Assembly: GCA_009712635.1 (NCBI GenBank)
Contig: WASS01000007.1
Coordinates: 127,869 to 191,868 of the forward strand
DNA from: Hungatella sp.
GTDB taxonomy: Bacteria; Bacillota; Clostridia; Lachnospirales; Lachnospiraceae
Direction of reading: 5' to 3'
DNA: 64,000 bases
Shown here: positions 25,687 through 34,727 of the stretch, one piece after another
Layout of the letters: the number at the start of each line of letters is the position of its first letter
Position numbering within the stretch: the stretch's first letter is position 1
Notes under the pieces: generated by a model
What the model saw: the letters and a program-made list of their open reading frames with translations, nothing else
The model's database searches: none
Told to the model about the DNA's origin: nothing
Position numbers and translations under genes: made by a program

Positions 25687-27291
25687 TCAGTAGCGCAGAC
25701 ACGACGTGGAGCAGATACGGATCAGAGCATAAATACTGACAAAGCATTCCAGATACCATGCACTTTTTCTTAAATCTACACCAATCACCAGCCGCCGGTC
25801 ATATATGGTCAGTAACAGCAGGGGCAGAAGGGGAATGAAATAACGTCCCTGAACTCCTGTAATATACGTTAAATTTCTGGGGGTATACCCTAAAAACATG
25901 GAAGTCAGAACCAGTACTGCACTTGTAAATACCAGAAACAAGATCCATAGCTTCTGACCGTCGGTCATTTTCACCACTTCCCCCTCTCTCTTTACCACAC
26001 TGATAAAGAGCGCATACCAAAGGAGGGTAAGACACACCGGAGGTACCGTTAAGTTGGGATCTAAATTCCCCAAAAAACCACCCAGCATAGTAACCAGGTA
26101 ATAGTCATACTGGGTTACCAGAGTTTCATAGAAGACCGTAAATACGTAAAACGGCCGCTGCCATACATCGGATAAATTATAACCTGCCGCTTCGCTCCAC
26201 CCCACGTAGCTTTCCGTAGCACCTGCCCAGGCGGAGAGAATCAGGCGGTTTACCAGGAAAACTGCCAGCAGCATAACCCCAAGCACACCGAAAACAGAGA
26301 TCCAGTAATGTCTCTGAGATTTAAATTTAGATTTTGGAATCAGCAGACAGATTCCAGCTGCAGGAAGATAAACAATTTTCCCAGGCTCTAACAGGATCAG
26401 TAAAAGCGTAAGAACCAGCAGATCTTTCAATTTTATCTCTTCCTTTTCGTAAGCCAGATGGAAACACCAGGAAAGCAAAAGCATGGACAGCCCAATAAAT
26501 GCAGTATCATAGGAATAGGACGATGCAAGATGAAGAGTCATGGGCAGGCAGGATACCGCCATTAAAACCTCCTTTTTAAAAGGCATCAGGCGGACAGATA
26601 TGGCTGCCATGGCTGCAAACGCCAGAAGATTCATTAACCGTCCCAGATATACCAGAGGAATGTAACCAAGATGCAAAAGTCTGGCGAGGGTGATTCCTAT
26701 TGCCTGAGGCAGATAGATCACAGGAGTGGTATTCACCGGCACTTCCTCACGCACGGTCACCGACTGACTGTGATCAAGAGAAAACAGCTCCGTCAGAATA
26801 CGGTTGTACGTTCTCTGACCGGGCTCTGCATAGAGACCTGATACATCATCTTCGCTTCTAACCAGAACATTGGCTCCTTTTTTAATCCGTTCTTTTTCTT
26901 CCGGCGTTGCATGTTTTAAATAGTCCTCCCCTGCTACCGCCTGTTTTCCCAGCAACTGGCTGGAGAGACGATAAGCACTGACAAAGTGAGCCGCTTCATC
27001 GGGGGCAGTAAAGGGCGTTAACGCAAACATATAAAATACACCCAGTCCGACTACAACCAGTGGGAACAGCCACTGATTTAAAATATTTTTTATCCACAAA
27101 AAAAACGCCAGCGCAGCAAGAAATCCACAACCGAAGACAATAAACCACCAGTAAAACCGGCGAACCGGTTCAAACTCCGGAGACGGAATCCCCACTATGG
27201 TTCTTAAATAGGTTCTGACAAACAGGAACATCAAAAGCAGAATGCTTCCGGCAGCAAGCCACAAGCCTTTCGTCCTTAACAAACGTTTCAC
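25687..27291 (-). CDS. DUF2142 polytopic membrane protein
   Basis: This 534-residue protein has about 12 membrane spans and the DUF2142 signature PFTAPDEAAHFVSAYRLS (near residue 92) in the first extracellular loop. The placement of acidic residues resembles GT-C glycosyltransferases that use lipid-linked sugars. It overlaps the DUF2304 gene by 4 nt, indicating coupled translation. In this context it may transfer a sugar to an external wall polysaccharide; that activity is inferred from fold and neighbours, not shown. Confidence 0.85.
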   Translation of the reverse strand: MKRLLRTKGLWLAAGSILLLMFLFVRTYLRTIVGIPSPEFEPVRRFYWWFIVFGCGFLAALAFFLWIKNILNQWLFPLVVVGLGVFYMFALTPFTAPDEAAHFVSAYRLSSQLLGKQAVAGEDYLKHATPEEKERIKKGANVLVRSEDDVSGLYAEPGQRTYNRILTELFSLDHSQSVTVREEVPVNTTPVIYLPQAIGITLARLLHLGYIPLVYLGRLMNLLAFAAMAAISVRLMPFKKEVLMAVSCLPMTLHLASSYSYDTAFIGLSMLLLSWCFHLAYEKEEIKLKDLLVLTLLLILLEPGKIVYLPAAGICLLIPKSKFKSQRHYWISVFGVLGVMLLAVFLVNRLILSAWAGATESYVGWSEAAGYNLSDVWQRPFYVFTVFYETLVTQYDYYLVTMLGGFLGNLDPNLTVPPVCLTLLWYALFISVVKREGEVVKMTDGQKLWILFLVFTSAVLVLTSMFLGYTPRNLTYITGVQGRYFIPLLPLLLLTIYDRRLVIGVDLRKSAWYLECFVSIYALIRICSTSCLRY

Positions 27292-27644
27292 AGTTTATGC
27301 TCCTCCTTCTCTATGGCTTCCTCCTTATCAAGCGCCAGCATCTGGATTAACTCCGTCACTCTGCGTTCTAACTGGGATATTTTAATCGACTGAAAAAAGA
27401 CCTTGGTGAGCAGAATAAAGATCATCAGGGTAAAAATGAAATTAGCTGTGGAATAGGTTCCCACCAGACTGGATATAAAATCAGCCACCTTGGGAAAGAT
27501 GCTGAAAACCACTAACAGCATGGAAAACATGACCCAGAAAATGGAATCCTCTATCCTCATTTTGGAGTGGCGAATCCTTCCCAGTACATAAACAGTCAGT
27601 ACCAGGGAAACGCATATCAGTACGCAGCGAAGTAAAAACGTCAT
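27288..27644 (-). CDS. DUF2304 small membrane protein
   Basis: This 118-residue protein has three predicted helices followed by a charged, possibly coiled-coil C-terminus (ISQLERRVTELIQMLALDKEE). DUF2304 proteins commonly sit next to dolichol-phosphate-mannose-synthase-like GT2 genes, as here (18-nt gap), and may anchor or organise the enzyme at the membrane. That role is inferred from recurrence of the pair. AAGGGGG precedes the ATG. Confidence 0.85.
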   Translation of the reverse strand: MTFLLRCVLICVSLVLTVYVLGRIRHSKMRIEDSIFWVMFSMLLVVFSIFPKVADFISSLVGTYSTANFIFTLMIFILLTKVFFQSIKISQLERRVTELIQMLALDKEEAIEKEEHKL

Positions 27645-27662
27645 ATTACGTACCCCCTTCTT

Positions 27663-28361
27663 TTATCTTCTGTCCCTGATGCGAAAGCTCTGAACCAGTA
27701 AAATGGAAAACAGCATCTTTCCCATATACTTTGCCGCATTTAAGGGATTTAAGTAGCTCTCTCCCAATATCCGCTCATCCATTATTACAGGTATTTCCGC
27801 AACTCTGGCACCATGGCGGATGAGATAAGAAATGGTATCTGGTTCCGGACCGTAATTCAGTCCATCTGCAAATTCCTTGATCATCTTTCGGCTGAACATG
27901 CGCATACCGGAAGTGGGATCGTTTACCTTAACACCGGTTGTAAACCAGATGGCACCGCTTAACATCCGACTGCCAAGCATGCGGAGAGAACGAGGCTTTT
28001 TTTCTGTTACAAACCGGGAGCCTATCACAATATCATATCCCTGATCCATTTTTTCTTTCATGGGAAGAATAAACTCCGGACGATGCTGTCCGTCACCGTC
28101 AAACTGTATGGCATAGCCGTAGCCCTTTCTGTGTGCATACTTAAGCCCGGTCTGAAATGCGCCTGCCAGACCTAAATTCATAGGCAGATCAATGATCTTC
28201 CAGCCATGCTTTCTGCAGATTTTGGCGGTATTGTCTGTAGAACCGTCATTTATGATTACATAGTCATACATGGGATAATTCTCAATGACTTCTCCCACTA
28301 CCCGCTCAATATTTAAAGCCTCATTGTATGCAGGTATTACTACCAGTACCCGGTCTGTCAT
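27663..28361 (-). CDS. Family 2 glycosyltransferase, dolichyl-phosphate-mannose-synthase-like
   Basis: This 232-residue enzyme begins VLVVIPAYNEALNIERVV and contains the donor motif FDGDGQH (about residue 90), a Ser/Thr-rich DGSTDNT and the GSRF region, as in DPM1/polyprenol-phosphate sugar synthases. It should make a polyprenyl-phosphate sugar used by an external GT-C enzyme, plausibly the DUF2142 protein. ATG 28361 is chosen because it overlaps the upstream stop by 4 nt (ATGA) and has GAGG before it. It has no membrane helix; DUF2304 may supply the anchor. Confidence 0.9.
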   Translation of the reverse strand: MTDRVLVVIPAYNEALNIERVVGEVIENYPMYDYVIINDGSTDNTAKICRKHGWKIIDLPMNLGLAGAFQTGLKYAHRKGYGYAIQFDGDGQHRPEFILPMKEKMDQGYDIVIGSRFVTEKKPRSLRMLGSRMLSGAIWFTTGVKVNDPTSGMRMFSRKMIKEFADGLNYGPEPDTISYLIRHGARVAEIPVIMDERILGESYLNPLNAAKYMGKMLFSILLVQSFRIRDRR

Positions 28362-29614
28362 ATCCTCTGCTCTCTCCTTCCTTTTTCTTCTGTACGAATC
28401 ACCCGGATCGCCTGTCCCATAAAGCACAGCATGAGAATCAGCATCTCAATCATGTAGGAATACGCACCACCGTTGATTCCGCCTATCTTCACAAACTGAT
28501 AGGAAAGAACAAACGAAAGGAGGCATACAGGTACATATCCAAAAAATATCAGTCTCTGTTTCTTCATAATCACCAGGACATAATAAAATAAATTCATCAC
28601 TGCAAAAAATCCGCCGCCCAGGATAATAGCCAGTAGTCCCGGAAGGTAAGGTGCCAGTTCCACATTAAAGACAGCAGAAAGTACCGGAACGCCGATTACC
28701 CAGGCTCCAGCAATAGCAACTATAGTAAGGAACAGGATAATTCCAGACAGCTTTCTTAAAACCCCAAGAAATTCTGAAGTTCTGTTTTCATCCCATAATA
28801 AGGAGAGTCTGGTGAGGAATGGACGGATTACAAAATTGGCTGCAAGATTGATTACAGAGGTAGGCATAAATATTGCCACAAATACAGCATTGTCTGCGGA
28901 AGTCATCTGGGAATCCACTGCATACTTTGCCATTGCAAAGATAAGCCCGTCTAAAAATACGGACAAAAACAAAAGGAAGCTGTCCTGTAAAAGCTGTTTG
29001 TGCCTTCCTTTTGCATGTACATAATTGATTTCCGTTATTTTATCTGCAGTCCTTTTATCAAACAGCCAGATTCCAACTGCCTGAGAAGCAGCCGCAACCG
29101 CTGAAGCAACAATTAAATCCCGTGTCAATGCCAGAGTGCCTAAAAACAGACACACAGAAAACAGGGTTCGCCAGGTCATGGCCTGTCCGGTTAAATAAAG
29201 CTTTCCTTTTCTTTGAAACTCCGACTCGTATACATCAGCAAATCCATCAAGTACCTTATAAAGAACCATGAAGAAAACAACCATGATTTTTTCGTAAGTA
29301 TAGTCGGAAGAAGAAATGAAAACCTTCCATAGAATATAGCAAATGCCAAAAACCAGCGCCATACCGCAGGTTGCCATACGTGCCATCCGGTATTCCCCAA
29401 AAGTATAGCTCTCTCTCACATCAGTACTCTGAATGGGCCTCATTCCAAAATAAGCAACAAGAAACATCTGCTGTCCGAATGTGCTGAAGGCAAAACCAAA
29501 AATACCTCCCCGATCCGTTCCCACCAGATGATTAACCAGAGCTGTCAGCAGCATGCTGGATCCTGCGTAAACCAGGCTTCCGATCATATTCCATGCCACG
29601 TTTTTACGTTCCAT
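28358..29614 (-). CDS. Oligosaccharide flippase-like membrane protein (MOP superfamily)
   Basis: This 418-residue protein has about 12 hydrophobic segments and begins WNMIGSLVYAGSSMLLTALVN, typical of polysaccharide flippases of the MOP superfamily. It should move a lipid-linked sugar unit across the membrane. It is the first gene of the unit that ends with the GT2 gene at 24701 and is preceded by a conserved promoter (29655-29683). A second, longer flippase gene lies directly upstream, and sequence alone does not tell whether they serve different polymers. Confidence 0.88.
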   Translation of the reverse strand: MERKNVAWNMIGSLVYAGSSMLLTALVNHLVGTDRGGIFGFAFSTFGQQMFLVAYFGMRPIQSTDVRESYTFGEYRMARMATCGMALVFGICYILWKVFISSSDYTYEKIMVVFFMVLYKVLDGFADVYESEFQRKGKLYLTGQAMTWRTLFSVCLFLGTLALTRDLIVASAVAAASQAVGIWLFDKRTADKITEINYVHAKGRHKQLLQDSFLLFLSVFLDGLIFAMAKYAVDSQMTSADNAVFVAIFMPTSVINLAANFVIRPFLTRLSLLWDENRTSEFLGVLRKLSGIILFLTIVAIAGAWVIGVPVLSAVFNVELAPYLPGLLAIILGGGFFAVMNLFYYVLVIMKKQRLIFFGYVPVCLLSFVLSYQFVKIGGINGGAYSYMIEMLILMLCFMGQAIRVIRTEEKGRREQRI

Positions 29615-29654
29615 TATAGTTCCTCTATTTCATTTCATTTAACAAGTTCTTTTT

Positions 29655-29683
29655 ATTCTACATGATTCGCCTAAAAAAGTAAA
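29655..29683 (-). promoter_or_regulatory. Conserved polysaccharide-locus promoter, copy 1
   Basis: On the minus strand: -35 TTTACT (29678-29683), 17 nt, -10 TAGAAT (29655-29660), with TTTT after the -35 box. It lies between the flippase at 28358 and the gene upstream. Three close copies exist at 31184, 38753 and 39935. Confidence 0.7.
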
Positions 29684-29686
29684 CCG

Positions 29687-31141
29687 CTAACGTCTATCTT
29701 GCCCGCTCATGTTCTTCACTGTTCTGCATAAATAAAAGAAGCTTTCAATCCGAAACAGCCAGGAAAAACCTGCATAAAACAGGACTCCTGTGACAATCTG
29801 CAAAGTCAGTGTCAACAGAGTTCCATTTACCAGAAACTGCACGCCGTATACCACACCACACATGGCAGCCGACAAAAGCAAAGAAGGGAATACATCTCTC
29901 CACTGCTGAAGAAAGCTGTAATGAAGAAGCTTCTTATTGGGATAGGCATTGATAAACGTACAGATAAAATCCGTCACCGCTCTTAACGCCACCATGGTAT
30001 AAATTCCAAAGGGAATGCTGATAATTAACGCCACCACACTGACTGCTTTTTTAATAATCTCCAGTTTTAAGAAAATCTCACTTCTTCCAAGGGCATTGAT
30101 TGCCTGTAAATTAGCCACATGAAGGGGCCAGGTCGCATAGGCAATACAAAGGAGCCGGAGCATGGGAACACAAGGTAAATACTGGTCTGTCAGTAAAAGC
30201 TTTACCATAGGCTCTGCTACAGCAATCAGTCCTGCCATCATGGGGAAAACAAGATAGGAGCTTGTCACAATCGACCTTCTTACCATGCTTTTTACCCTCT
30301 CCCTGTCATCCTGACAGGCAGAAAAAGCAGGGAGCATGACCGACTGGATCGCTGCCCCTAAATTATTGGCAATGAGTGCAGGGAACTGATTTCCTCTAGA
30401 GTATTGCCCCATCATGGCGGAATTATATATTTTTCCAATTACCAGACCATAAACATTGGTAAAAATCGTGTCAATGAGACCTGACATGAGAATCTTCCAG
30501 CCATATGAGAATAACTCTCCCGCTTTTTCAATGGAAAATTTCAGACTTGGCTTCCAGGTCTTTAAAAAATGCAGCACAACCATGAGAAAAAAACTGTAAA
30601 AAAACTGCTGCATGGCAAGTGCCCATAATCCAAATCCTTCTAAAGCCATCAGCACTCCGATGATGCCGGAACCTGCCGCAGCAAAGAGACTGGCCATACA
30701 AAGCTTTCTGAATTCCATATTTCTGGAAACGGATGCGGTCTGTACCGATATGACTGCACCGAAAAACAAAGTCAGGGACAGAATCCTTAATACTGGTACA
30801 AACACTGGCTGTCCATAAAAATCCCCGATTGCAGGCGCAGAAAAGAACAAAATTATATATAGAACGAAGGCAATCAGAAAGCTTACGCAGAAAGCAGAAG
30901 AATAATCTCTTTCATCCACTTCCTGCTTCTGAATCAGAGAAGTGTTAAAACCACTCTGGACAAATACATTGCCGATGGTAATAAATATCATAATCAGCAT
31001 GACTTCCCCGGATTCGGACGGCGTTAAAAGTCTGGCTAAAAGTACGGATACAAGGAACTGAATTCCCTGTGTTCCCCCATTTTCCATGACTTTCCAAAAC
31101 AGTCCGGAAAGCACTCTCTCTTTCATATTTTCCTGGTACAT
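29687..31141 (-). CDS. WzxC-like lipopolysaccharide/oligosaccharide flippase
   Basis: This 484-residue protein has about 12-14 membrane segments and WzxC-type features: VLSGLFWKVMENGGTQGIQFLVSV and LARLLTPSESGEV at the N-terminus. ATG 31141 lies ten bases after GAGGAG. The longer reading of the frame would begin at a TTG that overlaps this ribosome-binding site, so it is rejected. The predicted role is export of an undecaprenyl-linked repeat unit for a surface polymer. Its promoter (31184-31212) belongs to the conserved family. Confidence 0.9.
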   Translation of the reverse strand: MYQENMKERVLSGLFWKVMENGGTQGIQFLVSVLLARLLTPSESGEVMLIMIFITIGNVFVQSGFNTSLIQKQEVDERDYSSAFCVSFLIAFVLYIILFFSAPAIGDFYGQPVFVPVLRILSLTLFFGAVISVQTASVSRNMEFRKLCMASLFAAAGSGIIGVLMALEGFGLWALAMQQFFYSFFLMVVLHFLKTWKPSLKFSIEKAGELFSYGWKILMSGLIDTIFTNVYGLVIGKIYNSAMMGQYSRGNQFPALIANNLGAAIQSVMLPAFSACQDDRERVKSMVRRSIVTSSYLVFPMMAGLIAVAEPMVKLLLTDQYLPCVPMLRLLCIAYATWPLHVANLQAINALGRSEIFLKLEIIKKAVSVVALIISIPFGIYTMVALRAVTDFICTFINAYPNKKLLHYSFLQQWRDVFPSLLLSAAMCGVVYGVQFLVNGTLLTLTLQIVTGVLFYAGFSWLFRIESFFYLCRTVKNMSGQDRR

Positions 31142-31183
31142 ACTGGCTTTTCTCCTCAATCATCCAATTTACATTTCCGCCTT

Positions 31184-31212
31184 ATTGTACTATATTGCCC
31201 AATAAATGTAAA
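31184..31212 (-). promoter_or_regulatory. Conserved polysaccharide-locus promoter, copy 2
   Basis: On the minus strand: -35 TTTACA (31207-31212), 17 nt, -10 TACAAT (31184-31189), with TATAG just before the -10 element as in copy 3. Confidence 0.7.
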
Positions 31213-31297
31213 TCGTATATAGCATTTTCCAGTTAGTTATGTTAAAGTATTATGGAATCACTATAAAATTTTTAATGATTTACAGGAGGTTTTTATC

Positions 31298-32743
31298 ATG
31301 CGTAAACTGACACGCGGCCTGGCGGCATTCTGCCTGACAGCTGCTCTTGTCCTGGGACAGGCTGCCCTTACGCGGGCGGACGAGGCATATGGACCGGGTT
31401 ACAGGAATGGCGTCAGCCTCAGCGACAGCAGTAAGTCTGGAAAACAGAGCACAGCTGCCAGCGAAACTGAGGGAGGCGTAACTACAGAGGAAGCAGAAAC
31501 CGCTTTGGCAAATGCAGGAATAGATATCGGAAAAGAAGGAGCTGGAGGAGGAGAAGACGGTGTTGTTGATGAAGCGACACGGGCTGCTCAGGAAGCATTA
31601 AAAGCCAATTTCCCACGACTTCAGACCACTGTTATGATTGGTGACGGCAACTGGACTCAGCCTTTTGTCAACGATGCCTGGATCACCAACGATGGACAGG
31701 GCTTTCATGGATTATCTACATTTCTCACGAATATCGTAGGAAACATACTCTACCGGACCTACACATCAGGCACTGGCTGGTCCCCATGGGTCATGAATGG
31801 ACAACAGACAACCAATTACCCCAATGACGTGAATATTGAAGCCATTCAGATGAGGTTTTCCGGTTATGTAAACAACCAGTTCAATCTTTATTATTCAGCA
31901 AAATTAGACGACGGTACCACCACTGACTGGGCAAAGAACGGTACCAGTGCGGGCACCATGGGAACCGGACGTTATATCACAGGTTTTCGTATGGCGTTCT
32001 ATGCTAAAAACTCTGCCTTCCCATATAAGACGGATAAGCCATTGATTTCCGCTACAAAAGACGGAATGCAGATTGTTGACGGCGGACTGCGCTACTTTAA
32101 CGGAGACGGTACTCCTTTTACCGGCTGGGCATGGCTTGAAAATGACCGGTACTATTTTAAGGACTCTCTTCCAGTTGTAGGCTGGCAGTACATCGACGGT
32201 TTCAAGTACTATTTTGATTTAAATTCTGGCAAGATGCTTACTGATCTGGAACCCATTATTGGAAACTCGGGGCCATTTTTTATCAGCATCAACAAGCAGA
32301 TGAACTGTATGACAGTCTTTGCAAAGGACGGCGCCAACGGATTCATTATTCCGGTAAAGTCATTCCTTACCTCTACAGGTCCGGATACTCCACTTGGAAC
32401 ATTCCAGACACCGGTGAAATACCGCTGGCGGGATATGGATCACGGTATCTTTACCCAATATGCGACCCGCATCTGGAAGGGCTTTTTAATCCACTCCATT
32501 CTTTACAGCCGCCCGGATAAGATGACTCTCGATCCCTCTACATATAATTATTTAAGCATTGCCGAATCAGCGGGCTGTATCCGTCTCCTCTCGGGAGATG
32601 CCAAATGGATCTATGATCATTGTGCCCTTGGAACTACGGTGACCATTTACGAATCTCCTGTTCCTGGACCATATGAACGACCTGCCATTGAGCAGATCAT
32701 ACCGGATACACAGACCTGGGATCCCACTGATCCAAACATGTAA
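31298..32743 (+). CDS. Secreted L,D-transpeptidase with cell-wall-binding repeats
   Basis: This 481-residue exported protein has a signal peptide (MRKLTRGLAAFCLTAALVLG, cleavage near ADEA), a low-complexity Ser/Glu/Gly linker to about residue 95, an immunoglobulin-like region, two choline-binding-type repeats (about 250-315, YFNGDGTPFTGWAW and YYFKDSLPVVGWQY) and a C-terminal YkuD domain with His399 (IHSILY) and catalytic Cys427 (SAGCIRL). It should form 3-3 peptidoglycan cross-links or attach polymers to peptidoglycan. AGGAGG precedes the ATG. It is the only plus-strand gene inside the polysaccharide locus and converges with a GT2 gene. Confidence 0.93.
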   Translation: MRKLTRGLAAFCLTAALVLGQAALTRADEAYGPGYRNGVSLSDSSKSGKQSTAASETEGGVTTEEAETALANAGIDIGKEGAGGGEDGVVDEATRAAQEALKANFPRLQTTVMIGDGNWTQPFVNDAWITNDGQGFHGLSTFLTNIVGNILYRTYTSGTGWSPWVMNGQQTTNYPNDVNIEAIQMRFSGYVNNQFNLYYSAKLDDGTTTDWAKNGTSAGTMGTGRYITGFRMAFYAKNSAFPYKTDKPLISATKDGMQIVDGGLRYFNGDGTPFTGWAWLENDRYYFKDSLPVVGWQYIDGFKYYFDLNSGKMLTDLEPIIGNSGPFFISINKQMNCMTVFAKDGANGFIIPVKSFLTSTGPDTPLGTFQTPVKYRWRDMDHGIFTQYATRIWKGFLIHSILYSRPDKMTLDPSTYNYLSIAESAGCIRLLSGDAKWIYDHCALGTTVTIYESPVPGPYERPAIEQIIPDTQTWDPTDPNM

Positions 32744-32757
32744 CAGCAGTGTAAAAT

Positions 32758-33744
32758 TTAACCTTTACTTCCGGTAAATGATTTTCGAAGGAAACCATAC
32801 AGACCGGGAGTCCGGTATTGAAACTGAATAAAGAACCTGGTCATAGGCGTAAGTTCCTTATAATACTTTCGGTATGCAGGATTTAATATCTCCTTAAAAT
32901 CCCTGGTATTGACCTTCGTCTGGTAATAGGTTCGTTTAGAAGCACTTATGGCGGCCGCCTTAAAACGGCCGCCTGTTGCTTTGTCAAATTCTTTATAAAC
33001 CTGTCTCATACGCTCATAATAGGCCTGCTGCTTTGCGGCGTAATTTCCTTTTTTCCCCTCAGCCGTCCAGGAACCGGAGACTCCAACCCGGTATACACTC
33101 ATGGGTTCATCCATATAATAACCATAACCGTTTTCAGCTGCCATCAGCTGCAAAGGGGTATCTCCGACCGGACAATCCGTATAGTAATCAGGAAGCTCTT
33201 TTACAAGTCTTGCAGGAAATGCCATGGATGACATGGCATACCCGGAAGTTTTATCTATGATCTCTTCTGGCGTCAGTACTGTGCTTTTCCGGTATGGTCT
33301 CATCTGGCTCTCAGTCACTGCTTTTCCCATCAATTGAATCTTCGCACTGTGGATGCAAAGGGTGCAGTCTGGATGAGACTCCATATAGTCTACCTGCTTT
33401 TGAAGCTTATCCGGCGAATCAAAGTAATCATCCCCATCACACATAAATATATATTTTCCTCTTGCACGAGGGAAATTAAACGCACCGCTTATGTTATCAA
33501 TGCCCTGGGAATACTGATTCTCTGTCTGAATCAGAGGCCGGATCTTATCCGGATACTTTGCTGCATATTCTCTGATGATATCCCCTGTCCCATCCGTGGA
33601 GGCATCATCATGAACCAGAATCTCATACTCAAAGTCCGTCTTCTGCATCAGAAAGCTGTCAAGAGCCTGGCGGATGAAGGCACCATGGTTATAGGTGACA
33701 CAGTTAATGCTGGCCATGATTTCGCTATTTGATCCGTCTTTCAT
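32758..33744 (-). CDS. Family 2 glycosyltransferase
   Basis: This 328-residue GT-A enzyme has INCVTYNHGAFIRQAL at the N-terminus, VHDDASTDGT and the donor-binding MCDGDDYF (about residue 96-103). It overlaps the ATP-grasp gene by 4 nt (33741-33744) and is the last gene of the six-gene operon starting with the GT8 gene. Acceptor and donor are unknown. Confidence 0.88.
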   Translation of the reverse strand: MKDGSNSEIMASINCVTYNHGAFIRQALDSFLMQKTDFEYEILVHDDASTDGTGDIIREYAAKYPDKIRPLIQTENQYSQGIDNISGAFNFPRARGKYIFMCDGDDYFDSPDKLQKQVDYMESHPDCTLCIHSAKIQLMGKAVTESQMRPYRKSTVLTPEEIIDKTSGYAMSSMAFPARLVKELPDYYTDCPVGDTPLQLMAAENGYGYYMDEPMSVYRVGVSGSWTAEGKKGNYAAKQQAYYERMRQVYKEFDKATGGRFKAAAISASKRTYYQTKVNTRDFKEILNPAYRKYYKELTPMTRFFIQFQYRTPGLYGFLRKSFTGSKG

Positions 33745-34727
33745 TTTTTAATTCCTTCCTTATCAAGCACCTTCGTTACGTATTCCTCGTATTTTCTTGC
33801 AATATACATTTCCTTAACAGGACCGGAAGGCAAAATATCCTCTCCCTGAAAGCACCTCACATGATTTAAGACGCAGTCATATCCCCCCATACAGGAGAAT
33901 TCCACGCCGCCTGAAAAACGTGGGTTGCATTCCAGCATAGAAAAGGTTCCATCTTCCCCTTCAATAAATTCAAAATTAACACATCCCTGAATTCCCAAGG
34001 CACTGGCTGCCTCTTTGCATACTGTCTCCAGAGCCGGATTTGAAAAGACCAGAACAGATGTGCCTGCACCATTGGGTGTCCGAAGCAATTCCTTACGGCA
34101 GACTGCTGCTGATCGCCCTGTGTCCGCCTGATGCACTACATCTACTGTAATAATACTTCCCTTAAAATAGGACTGAACCACGTAATCATCTGCTTCAACT
34201 CCAGCAAGAAACCGCTCCATTTCTTCCTGATTTTGAATATAGGAAAGCCCCTGGCTGCTTCTCCCATTATATGGCTTTACAACTGCCGGATAGGAAATGG
34301 AATCAGAAGAAATACCAGCCAGCATTCTGGTCGGTATCATATTTCCAATCCCTCTTTCAGAAAGAAACTCATAAAGTTTCATCTTATCTCTGCAAACTGT
34401 TATGGTATCTTCCGGGGACAGACATAACGTCACTCCTGCTTCCTTTACTTTGTTTCTGTGACGGTTCCATACATCTACTTCTGCATCGGTTAAAACGATC
34501 AGTCCGTCAGCCCCTTCCTTTTTGCAGACAGACAGAATTTCCTCTACGTACTGCTCTTCCTGTGTTGCAAGAGGAACCTGATAAAAAGCAGAAACACTAG
34601 AAGAATCAGCAATCCATTCTGCTGGATAGATATCGCAGCCAATCACCTTAATCCCCATGTTTTTTAAATTTTTAATTACAATGTCAGCGGAAAATGATCC
34701 GATTGCGGTTACAACTGCAGCTTTCAT
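33741..34727 (-). CDS. ATP-grasp ligase (carbamoyl-phosphate-synthase-like)
   Basis: This 328-residue protein has an N-terminal Rossmann-like domain (AAVVTAIGSFSADIVIKNL), an ATP-grasp core with CRDKMKLYEFL and a C-terminal EFIEGEDGTFSMLECNPRFSGGVEFS that carries the metal-binding Glu and Asn. ATG 34727 overlaps the aminotransferase stop by 4 nt. ATP-grasp enzymes join a carboxylate to an amine. Next to a sugar aminotransferase this suggests acylation of an aminosugar with an amino acid or similar acid, but the substrates are not predictable. Confidence 0.85.
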   Translation of the reverse strand: MKAAVVTAIGSFSADIVIKNLKNMGIKVIGCDIYPAEWIADSSSVSAFYQVPLATQEEQYVEEILSVCKKEGADGLIVLTDAEVDVWNRHRNKVKEAGVTLCLSPEDTITVCRDKMKLYEFLSERGIGNMIPTRMLAGISSDSISYPAVVKPYNGRSSQGLSYIQNQEEMERFLAGVEADDYVVQSYFKGSIITVDVVHQADTGRSAAVCRKELLRTPNGAGTSVLVFSNPALETVCKEAASALGIQGCVNFEFIEGEDGTFSMLECNPRFSGGVEFSCMGGYDCVLNHVRCFQGEDILPSGPVKEMYIARKYEEYVTKVLDKEGIKK

